Below are positions 55,366-64,000 of a stretch of DNA of 64,000 nucleotides, one piece after another. Under the pieces are notes generated by a model. That model saw only the letters and a program-made list of their open reading frames with translations. It made no database searches and was not told the DNA's origin. The position numbers and the translations under genes were made by a program. Origin of the DNA: Rhodosporidiobolus odoratus. Its lineage: Eukaryota > Basidiomycota > Microbotryomycetes > Sporidiobolales > Sporidiobolaceae. The stretch lies in contig JAOANU010000017.1 of NCBI GenBank assembly GCA_034387635.1, positions 1 to 64,000 of the forward strand, given 5' to 3'. The stretch's first letter is position 1; every line of letters starts with the position of its first letter.

Positions 55366-56426
55366 GGTGGAAGAGCCAGTAGACTGCCGAACAGAAGCAC
55401 GCGGGCGCGAGGTGTCAGAACAGACTTTGTGAGCAGTCAGACCTGCCCACGACTAAACCCATGCGCCGTCGGTTGTCGTGGTGCATATGCTCGGATGAGC
55501 AGGGGGCAACAAGGAGATTTCGGGCTCACCGGAAGCAACCGGAGTAGCACGGGTAGGTGAAAGGAGGTTATGAACTCCTACTGATATGGCGAGTGAGCAG
55601 TCGGAGCCGGTGATGAGCGAGAGCGAGGCAAACGGAGGAAGAAAGTTGACGGGTCTCATCAGTTGAGACGGCTTCGACGCTCCAGCTCTGCCACCATCGC
55701 CTAAATTGAGGCAACGAGGTGCACGGCACAGCGAAACAGCATTCTGAACACTGTAGCTGCACGCAGTGAGGTGCCAGAGGGCGTATTACGGGATCATGGG
55801 TATGCGAGGTTCCCCTCAAGTCGCGGAGTGACCGCTCCTCGGAGTCCTCGGATCCTCACTAGCGCTCCTGCCCAACTCCTAACGAACGGTAGCAACTACC
55901 TTGAACCCCAACCGCAGCCATATCAAGCACATCGGACGGCCTGCTTTACCTCTCTCTTCACCTCCGACACCCTCTCCAGTTACTCTCGCTGTTGCCGGCG
56001 GCTTCCTCACCTCGAACCTCGAACGCCGTTTTCCCATAACCTTTCCCTCTACCGAAACGCCCTCGCGCTCGCCGCCCGGCCGTTATCAGCTCAAGGCGGT
56101 GCTACAGAGCGTCTACTGCCTTGCGAGTATCGGCGTCCGCCCCATCCGACAACGCGCCTTCGTCCCACTCGGTCCATTGCCGCCTCCGCCTCTTTTAGCC
56201 CTTCGCTCTCCCCGCCTCCGCTTTTTCTCCGAAGCTCCTTCTGGCTCGCAATTACGGCACCTCCCACCTGCCTCCCTGCAGATCACTCTAGTGCAGCATC
56301 CTCGCCCTCCGCCCCAGCCCGGAACGACGCCGTTCCTCTTCACAATCGTCCTTTCCCCTTCTTTCCACCTCCTCTCCGGTCCTCCCCCCAGCGTCCTAGC
56401 CCGGTCCACCTTCCCCTCTCCACACC
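55366..56426. other. Divergent intergenic region MED7 / disordered-protein gene
   Basis: A gap of 1061 bp. The last 500 bp or so before 56427 are strongly pyrimidine-rich on the plus strand, as in fungal core promoters. Open frames of 230-310 codons there are Pro/Ser/Arg-rich shadows without a family match. One of them (55771-56703) overlaps the true coding start in another frame. Confidence 0.4.
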
Positions 56427-58737
56427 ATGGCCACCGACGTCACTCAGCTCGTCCAGGATATCGCGGGCGAAGGCGTTCCTCGCTACGAAGGAAGCCCTTC
56501 CGGGTCATCCAGCACTCCTCGCTTCGCAGACGAAAAGAGGTTGGGCCCTATCGAACAGGAGCGTACTCTCGAGCCGGTCGAGCTCCTTCGTGACAAGACG
56601 GACGAGGGTAGGGCCAACGTCGAGCGGTGGAGAAGCGGGCATGTTGCCCCTTCTAGCGCCGGAACGAGGTCGAGGAGGAACTCCGATGCCCAGAGTGCCG
56701 TGAGCTTCCGGCCTGACATGAGTATGATGGGTGGGATGTCGGGAGGCGACTCGAGCGCGCTTGAAGGCATGTCGGACGCCGAGATCGGTGCGTTCTATTT
56801 CCCCCGCCTGATCAGGAGGAAAACAGACCCTGACCGGATTCTCCTATCGCGCAGCCCAGCATCACTTTCGCTTGGCGCAGCAGCACCTCGAAGCTGCTCA
56901 GCGCCTCGCCATGGCAGCTGCGGCACAGCCATCTCGACCCCACGCTTCGGCACCGAACGGCGGCCCTCCTTCGCAAGCCGGTCGTCGTCCCTCCCCTCCT
57001 CAGCGTGATCAGCAGATCGAAGCCGCCTCTTCCTATTTCGACGAGTCCGACTCGGTGATCGACCCGTCCGAGCCCGCTCACTCGCCCACATCGCCCGGCA
57101 CGAGTCTTTACGACGACGCTAATTCCGAGTTTGGCAAACTCAGCATCCGCGATGCTGTCGATGCCTCTTACGACTGGAGACTCTCGCGCTCCCTTTCTTC
57201 CCTTCACCCATCGAGCTGGTCCGAGTCGTCTCCCTCGCCCGGCGTGCTGTCTACCTCGGCAACCTCGATTCGCTCCGCCCCGACCCGTTCAAGCAGTATC
57301 AGCAAGGAGGCAGTTCCGACGCGGGAAAGCCCGGCGTATCCGCCTCTGTCTGCCCGTCGCGCGCAGCCTCAACCGCCGCCGGCGAGGAGGGCAACTCTCG
57401 GCGCCGGAATGACCATGACCCCGGTGGAAAGCGCCAGCCGGCTGCAGCCTTCTCTTTATGGCGGAGGCCTGCCGCCTGGGGTACTCGACCGGATGAATCA
57501 GAGTGGTGCTAGCGCTCCTGCTCCTTCGCATATCGGGGTAAGCCCGGTCGAGGAGGAGGACTCGCTTGTTGGCAGTGGAGACGAGGCCGGACCGCTGCGG
57601 GACTTCGACGACGCGGCGAGCGACTTCCACGATGCTCAGTCGAGCTTCTCGCACGTCACCTACGCTACCCTCCCGCCCTACGAAGCGTCGTCGTACTCCC
57701 CTCCGCCTGTTCCCGCTCTTCCGCCTCAATTCGCCAACTCCGCCGCCGCTCCCCCTGCAGACTCTCCGGGTCACCATCCAGCTCAAACGGCGGCAGCGTA
57801 TACACCGAGGCGCCCTTCACTGCCTCTGCAAGGTGTCCCCGCCGAGGGTGGCGAGGACTTTCACGGCTTCCGGCCTCGTGTTCCCTCAGCACCGGCAGTC
57901 GGCGCGCCGGCCTCTCGAGTGGTCGTCAACGCCCCTTCACCGTACGCGAGTGCTCAGCCAACATACGGCTCACCAGCCTATCGTCCTGGTCAGCCTCAAG
58001 GTCAGCCTCAGCCGCAACATCAGGCTTACGCCGCTCCGACCAATGCTTCGGTTCCCCTTCACTACATCCTTGGTCCGAACGGACAGCCTATCCCGGTCTA
58101 CGCTGCACCTTCTCCTTTCTCTTCTGGTCCCGCACTCTCTGCACCGGTATCACGCGCACCTCTTCCTATTCATTCCCAGCCTCTCGAGTTTAACCACACC
58201 GTCCCGTACTACGCCACCCGCCAACCTCTTCAGCAGACTCAGGCAGTCTCGCCTTCCTCCACCGCCGGTCCCACCTACCCCAACGGGATCCTGCAGCATT
58301 CCGGGTCTAACCCCAACCTCCTGTCCTTGAGCGGAACCTACCAGCACTCCGCTCCTTCTTCTGCCTCTCTCACTCCTTCCAACTCTTCCGGCGCGCCCAC
58401 TATCTCCCATCACCCCAGTCTCGTGCGTCGCCCTTCATCCGCCGGCTCAAACGCGTCTACCCGCTCCGGCGGCACCGCCTTTTCCACCGCCACGCACTCA
58501 ACCGTCCTCCGACGAGGAATGGCCTCTCTCCGGTCCAAAGTCAAGAGTAGTAGTCAAGCTTCTCAGAAACCCTCCCCTCACGTGCGATTCCAGTCACCGG
58601 ATCCGACTCAGGCAAAGGCCAGGGCGATGGAATCAGTGTTTGAGGACGATGATGAGGATGTGGCGAATCTTAGTCCCGAGGCTAGGGCGAGGAAGCAGAG
58701 GGATGCGATGAAGATGAGTTTGGGAATGTTGATGTGA
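56427..58737 (+). CDS. Large disordered protein, unrecognised
   Basis: Exon 1 begins MATDVTQLVQDIAGEGVPRY and ends GMSDAEI; after a short intron (about 56787-56852) exon 2 reads AQHHFRLAQQHLEAAQRLAM and then runs uninterrupted to the stop, about 730 residues in all. Only the short helix across the junction looks folded. The rest is rich in Pro, Ser, Ala and Gln, with PxxP motifs, an FHDAQSSFSHVTYATLPPYE stretch (PPxY-like), YILGPNGQPIPVYAAPSPF, and a conserved-looking C-terminus with MASLRSKVKSSSQ, HVRFQSPDPTQAKARAME and RKQRDAMKMSLGMLM. PPxY and PxxP motifs hint at WW or SH3 partners, so a scaffold or cortical adaptor is possible. I do not recognise the family. Confidence 0.8.
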
Positions 58738-59312
58738 TGCTCCCCCGTCGTCGTTGCAGGGCAACTCTTACTCTCGTTTCGCCTTTCCTCATGTCACAAC
58801 ATCCTTTCCCCGTCCTTCTTCTTTCCTTTTCTTATCGAAGCTTTCCATTCCATCCATTTCTCGTTATTGGTCTCTCCTTGCTCTCGGTCGCGTTTTCGTC
58901 GTCTGTACTTGTTTATAGTAGTCTTGCAGTCGTTATGGTGGCGCTGGAGAACAAGGATGCAGTCGCGCGTATTTCGAGTAGAACGTCAGACTCTTTTCTC
59001 TCTCCTTGGAATGCATCGTTCATAAGCACACGCTGCCTTGTATCCTTCTGCGGATGCTAGCACGACGTGGGAAGATGAGGTCTGTGTGAGCTTTGCGTAC
59101 CGGCAACGAAAAGGTCGCATATTTGACCTTCTCAAAGTCCCCTTTGGAGGTTTTCGATGCTCCCAACTCTCGTAATCAGTCTGCACTTCCGTAGATCCCC
59201 TCACCAGACTCCGGATTAAGCCACTTTCGCGAGGAACAGGCGCCTATGCCTGAAACTGGCGGAAATGGAAACGACAACCTCTATCATGTTGCTCCAACCA
59301 AGCTATACTTGT
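58738..59312. other. Convergent intergenic region
   Basis: A 575-bp gap between the stops of the disordered-protein gene and NIF3. Pyrimidine-rich at the start. Nothing else recognised; likely two 3' untranslated regions. Confidence 0.4.
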
Positions 59313-60708
59313 CTAGACCACCTGTAACGGTTCCTTGTCCTCCTCACTGACCACCACATCATACTCAACCCCTTGTCCATCCTTCTCGGCCAGATCATCC
59401 AGGACGCGCTGCAATCGTTGGGCGAAATAGGGTAGCCAGGGTCGTTCGGTGGCGGAGTGGTTGCCTGCGTGCGAGAGAGAAAGTGTGGGCGTGAGTAGGG
59501 CGAGTCAGTGGAGTATAGGGTGGTGGAGAGGAGGAGACGTACAGCAGAAGACGTGAATGCCTTGGGCATTGGCGGCGAGGATGTCGTGCTACAAGAGTGC
59601 CAGCATCAAGGTCAGAGCCAGAACCACAAAGCAGAGCGGACACAGCACCGTCGCTACTACAACCGGGGGAGACGACCTGGACGACTTACGTGACCAAGCT
59701 CGCCGGTCCACCACAAGTCTGCTTTGACGCCCTTGAGCACGCCACCGCCACTTCCAGCGCAGATCGCAATGGTGTTGATGGTGGATGGGCCGGAGGGGGC
59801 GCGGGCGGCTTGGACTGCACGATGAGGGTTGCTGTGTCAGCCATTGAGAGGGAGCAGGGACGTGGTGGAAAAGTCGAGGGGGGGGGGGGGGGGGGAAGGG
59901 GACGCAAACACGACAGCAGCGAGATGGCAAAGCACAGCAACGAGATGGAGTCAAACGTTCTGTGATTCAGGCCCAGCACACCCTTGACCGCCTCGATCGC
60001 CTCCTCCCAGCTCAGCTTCTTGCCGCCGCCTTCCTCAAGGTCTACCAACCTCCCTCCGCCGGCGCCCTCATGCCCTTCCGGCGGGCTCGAAGCGGGAGTC
60101 AGCGCCCTGATGCCCTTGTCGACCCCCGGTCGAATCAAGCCATCCAAGCCTTTACTCTTGTCCTCGACGCCGGCCGCTTTGAGCAGGCCACTGCCCATGA
60201 AGTCATTCACGCCTCCGACAGAGTTGTCTGCTGCGGTGTGAATGCTGAAGACGGAGACTCCGTTGGCGATGCAGCGGAGGAGGGAGGCTTGTATAGGGTT
60301 TGAGAGGGTGAGGGATTTGAGGCCGGAAAAGATGGGAGGGTGGTAGAGGAGGAGGGCGGTGGTCGAGGGGGAAGCAAGTGCAGATTCGCAGACCGAAGTA
60401 GTGACTGCAAGGGTACAATGAGGATCAGGAAGATGAGAAGGGACGAGGCCAGAGAGAGAGAAACGAGAGGAAAGATTTCACGTACGATCAATGGCGAGGA
60501 CGATTCTTCGCTTGTCCCCGTTTGCAAGGTTGGTATCCCGACTGGTCGGTGACTGTACCATGAGACCTACATTGTCCCAAGCCGTTTCCGCTAGAGAGAG
60601 AGGAGTGAGGCGGTTGATGGCCGATTCAAGATGAGAGAGGGTTGACATTCTGCTCGAGAGCCTGGGTTCGATGGGCGGTATGAATCGTCTGGTAGCTGCT
60701 CTTAGCAT
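59313..60708 (-). CDS. NIF3-like (DUF34) metal-binding protein
   Basis: The NIF3 family is universal, with a dinuclear-metal fold and no firm function. Blocks: LSHLESAINRLTPLSLAETA with WDNVGLMVQSP, then ALLLYHPPIFSGLKSL, VSVFSIHTAADNSVGGVNDF, SWEEAIEAVKGVLGLNH and IAICAGSGGGVLKGVKADLW. WTGELGHHDILAANAQGIHV, with NHSATERPWLPYFAQRLQ, completes the metal site (His in YHPP, HTA, GELGHH and CNHSATER). The first ATG (60708) gives MLRAATRRFIPPIEPRLSSR ahead of a second ATG (60648), a likely presequence, so mitochondrial and cytosolic forms are possible. About 50 extra residues rich in Gly and Pro lie before the WEEAIEAV helix. An intron contains an 18-base homopolymer. Confidence 0.92.
59878..59895 (+). 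repeat. G18 homopolymer in a NIF3 intron
   Basis: Eighteen consecutive G on the plus strand (C18 in the NIF3 transcript), inside the intron that follows the exon ending GLNH. It is the longest homopolymer in the window. Confidence 0.9.
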
Positions 60709-60839
60709 ACACTGTACGGTTCTATGTAGTATTGATACGCCTTAGCAAGGTAATGAGCCAGAGATTACAACTTCAAATTGATTCGCGACAACTTCGTCAT
60801 TACAACTTGGTTCAACTCATTTCGATCTACACTGGAAGC
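60709..60839. promoter_or_regulatory. Bidirectional promoter NIF3 / RS-rich gene with two ATTACAAC copies
   Basis: Only about 131 bp separate the two start codons. ATTACAAC occurs at 60764-60771 and 60799-60806, both in the same orientation. The segment is AT-richer than its flanks. Confidence 0.6.
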
Positions 60840-62243
60840 ATGCCATCCGAAGCTAGCAGACACAGAGACGACCGCTCTCGCTCACCCGACTCGAACCGTC
60901 ACCGCAGCTCTCGCCGACACCATTCCAGGTCTCGCTCCCGCTCACCCCGCCGCAGCTCAACTAGGGACGACAGGGACAGGCAGGCGAGGGACGACTCTGA
61001 CAGGCGAAGAAAGGAAGACCGCGAACGTGACAGTCGAAGGAGTAGCCGGAGGGACCGCGACCAAAGTGCCAGCGAGGACGAGGTTGTTCACCTCGCACAC
61101 GACGCAGGGGAGATCGGGGAGGAGGACTACTTTATCAAGGCAACTGAGCTCAAGCTGTGGCTGTGGGAGGAAAAGGGAAAGGTGCGCTGCAGCTTGCCTC
61201 CTCACTTTCCTTCCCCTCTCTTATTCCTCCTAACCTTGCAATATGACCTTCTCGCCAGAAACTCGACAGCCTGAAAACCGAAGACGCCCGTCGGTACTTC
61301 AAAAAGTTCTGCCGCGCCTGGAACAAAGGTCGTCTAAGCGGTACGCCATACTCCTTTGACCATTTTCTCGCCGCTCTCGGCCTACCATGCCAAAGCCTCC
61401 TCGTGTACACTCGCAGATGCTTTCTACGCCGGCGTGCCAGCCTCGTCCCTCCCGTCTTCTATCTCGACGACCCACTCTTGGTCTTTCAGCAAGGCCTCTC
61501 AATCCGACCTCGACGCGGCCGCCTCGATTCGAAAATTCATCGACACGGGCAGTAAAACCCGCTCGTACTCTGCAACAGCTGGTCCTGCCCCCGGACCGAG
61601 CTACTCTTCTTCTTCTTCTTGTTCGGTTGGCCCGACAGCACGAGGACCGCAACTTGGTCCGGCCATGCCACCTTCAAGTGCTGTGGAACGGTTGCAAATG
61701 GAGCGAGACGCGCGGGATTCGACCCTAGCTGCCGACCGATCTGCAGCCTCGTCCGAGCGTCGCAGAGACGCCCGCGAATCCCGACAAGACGACCGAGACT
61801 CTCGGGCGACGGGTCGAGATCGGTTGCAAGAGAAGAGGAGGGAAGGGAACGCTTCGAGGAGGGAGTTTGAGAAGGGGAGGGAAGGGGGAGGCATGATAGA
61901 GTTTGATGATGAGGCCTTGTTGAATGGGGAGACGGGGAAGGGAGGACCGGCGGGGAGCTTTCAGGAGGCGGTTAGGCAGAGAGAGAGGGCGAAGGAGAGA
62001 AGGGAGGAGAGGAGGGGTGGCAAGGACGAAGAGAGGAAGGCAGAGATGTAAGTACAGTCTCTCTTCGCCCCTCGCTGAGCAGAGCTTGGCGTGTCGATCG
62101 AGATGCCTTTTACCTATGCTGATCCTTCTTCGTCTTGCCGAATCAGGTCCGATCGCCTTAGCGCACATCGCCAAAAAGAAGACGCTACTATGGCAATGTT
62201 CAAGCAACTGGCAGCACAGCGATTCGGCGGCGGCGGCGCTTGA
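60840..62243 (+). CDS. RS-rich nuclear protein, probably splicing-related
   Basis: The N-terminus is an Arg/Ser/Asp-rich domain (about residues 5-85, SRSRSRSPRRSS type). A conserved folded block follows: EDYFIKATELKLWLWEEKGK, then after an intron KLDSLKTEDARRYFKKFCRA with WNKGRLS, and across another intron DAFYAGVPASSLPSS. This block is conserved in eukaryotic RS-type proteins, but I cannot name the family with certainty. The middle is Ser-rich and the C-terminal third a charged R/E/K helix region. The last exon reads SDRLSAHRQKEDATMAMFKQ and ends RFGGGGA. Three introns. A role with pre-mRNA processing factors is inferred from the RS domain. Confidence 0.78.
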
Positions 62244-62370
62244 GTAGCGTAATCTTGGCACGAGATCCCAAGCAATCCCGCTTTTCTTCTGGCTTTCCCC
62301 AAACGGCCGAAACGTTGCGCGAGGAGAGAAGAGAAACAACAATCTGCTTGCAAGCTGTATGATACGGCAT

Positions 62371-64000
62371 CTACTCAAGCTGACTCCCTTCTGTCCGGCC
62401 CTTGCTCAAGCTCGCCTTCTCCAGCCCCCACCCAATCAAGCTCCCTTCTGCGCCGCTCTGGGAGTCGCAGGATATACTGTCAGCACGCACACATGACGGT
62501 ATATAGGACTGGGAGATAACCTCCGACTCACGCCTTGTACACCTCGATCGCCTTGGTCCTAGCCTTCGCATGGTCGACAATCGGAGCCAAGTATCCCAGC
62601 TTCTTGAGCTCGCTGGCGGAAAGAGTCGAGGAGGGATTGTGGATGGCTGTACTGATGAGGTGTCAGTCGAACATGGGCTGAAGTACGAGCGCGAGAGTCG
62701 GAAAGAGAGGATGAGGGAGAGCGCGGGTAGGCAAGAAGAAGGACGAACCTTTCCCTTTAATCGACTTGAGCTCCGGAACCCAATGCCTGTAGAACCCGTC
62801 ACGACCTCGTTCAGCTCGGCGAAGCCAGATCCAAACGCAAGCTACGAGAGAGAGAGAGAGAAAGGCTAACCTGATGTACTTTCCCTCGGGATCAACCTTC
62901 TCACTCTGAGTAAACGGGTTGAAAATCCTGAAATACGGCTGGGGGTCGCATCCGACCGAGGCGGCCCAAGCCCATCCACCATTGTTGGCGCCGAGGTCGC
63001 CATCGATGAGTTGTTGCATGAAGTAACGCTCACCGCGACGCCAGTCTATGAGGAGGTCCTGTAGAGAATCCAAAGGGTCCATCCGTGTCAGCTCCAGCAC
63101 GGCTGCATGTCGCTCTCTCTCTGCGAGGCAGCGTGAAGGACTTGCCTTCGAGAGGTAGGACGCTACGATCATGCGACCCCGATTATGCATGTACCTGCGC
63201 GAGGGGCACCTGTCAGCCTGACCTCGCCGTGATGATCTCGCCAAGGTAACGAATCGCAGCTAGGAAGCGCAAGAAGGGGCAGAGCAAACTCACCCTTGCT
63301 CCTTCATAGCCCTCATCGCAGCATCGACGATCGGCACTCCCGTCCTCCCCTCTTTCCACGCCTCGAAGTGCTCCTCCGCCCCATCTTCAGCACGAGCCCA
63401 CTCGATCGTTTCGTTGTACTTGAGGTTCCAAGGGAGGCTCATGCAGACTCGGGGGAAAAAGCAGAGGATGTGTTGATAGAAATCCCTGCAGAACCAACCC
63501 GACGGGGGCGCGACATGAGTACGAGGACGAGCGTCCTGGAACGAAGGCAGGCAGGAGAGAAAGAGGATTGGACTGACCTCCAGGCCATTTCCATGATCCA
63601 GAACCCAACTCCACTGTCCCTGCCCATTGAGGCGAGTGTCCTCGTGCTCGTTACCTCGTATGCCGTGCGGAGGCAGTCACGCCCAGAGAGGAGACCAGCT
63701 GCAAGATAAGGGCTACAGGAGCAGAAGTCCCCAACCGCGTAGAAGAGATCAGCAAAAGCTGTGGGTGACGAAAAAGAGGCAGATGGAAACGCACGAAAGA
63801 TGACTCGTCCCATCCCAATCGATCCTGTTCCTTCCTTCGGTATATACCCCTATCCTACTCTCCTTCTCCGGTTCCCCAACCTCTTCATCTTCCTCTCCCG
63901 GAACCGGCGCCTCATCAAACTTCCCCTCCTTGACCTTCATCCTCATGAACCGCCTCAACACTTGATCCGGTACCCCTTCCCCGACAGGCCAAAGCTGCTT
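62371..64000 (-). CDS. PHR1: Deoxyribodipyrimidine photolyase (5' part outside window)
   Basis: Light-dependent repair of UV cyclobutane dimers, using FAD. The N-terminal antenna domain lies beyond the window. Visible FAD-domain blocks: [120 protein letters not shown] and [18 protein letters not shown], then [18 protein letters not shown]. The Trp-rich electron-transfer and [13 protein letters not shown] signature residues are intact, so it should be active, and it resembles fungal class I CPD photolyases. The last exon is ambiguous: one acceptor ends the protein AAAQKGA at 62436, another extends it to 62371. Confidence 0.94.

Noticed and set aside
55771..56703. 310-codon plus-strand frame before the disordered-protein gene
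   Set aside because: Low-complexity Pro/Ser/Arg composition, and it overlaps the better-supported start at 56427 in a different frame.

Overview
This is a gene-dense, GC-rich nuclear window from a fungus. Almost every gene is broken by short GT-AG introns, there are no operons or Shine-Dalgarno signals, and the gene set is basidiomycete in flavour: an AA14-type LPMO, a CsbD-like protein, a PXB-PX-DUF3818 protein, a Far10/SLMAP-like FHA protein and a type I photolyase. The closest fit by style is a red yeast of the Pucciniomycotina (Microbotryomycetes, Rhodotorula-like). That placement is inference; no rRNA or other marker is present. Exon joins below were read by eye from splice signals and family similarity, not computed.

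Layout. 340-10797: HAL2 bisphosphate nucleotidase (-), ATP synthase subunit h (-) head-to-head with the ATPase inhibitor IF1 (+), a Q-rich von Willebrand A protein (+), an AhpC/TSA-type thioredoxin-fold protein (-) and pyridoxamine-phosphate oxidase (-). 11043-22505: MON1 (+), a CsbD-like stress protein (-), COX6 (+), TAF8 (+), PHS1 dehydratase (+), then RPL21 (-). 24212-37103: mitochondrial uL10m (+), the PXB-PX-DUF3818 protein (-), a tail-anchored FHA coiled-coil protein (-), a stretch of about 2 kb without a recognisable gene, and PEX14 (-). 37395-50611: a large cysteine-rich protein (-), GPI transamidase subunit GAA1 (+), a membrane-anchored AA14-like LPMO (-) and a secreted copper amine oxidase (+). 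51194-64000: a GPT2/SCT1-like acyltransferase (+), MED7 (-), a disordered protein (+), NIF3 (-), an RS-rich protein (+) and a photolyase (-) cut by the window end.

Themes. Many genes are arranged head-to-head. Respiration and mitochondrial function recur: subunit h, IF1, COX6, uL10m, possibly NIF3 and PNPOx. Three divergent promoters near such genes share the octamer ATTACAAC, once as a perfect dyad. The most interesting locus is 44052-50611: a putative LPMO with an 8-nt microexon and a C-terminal membrane anchor, transcribed away from a secreted copper amine oxidase. One enzyme makes hydrogen peroxide, and LPMOs can use it. No CRISPR, tRNA, rRNA, intact transposon or virus was seen.
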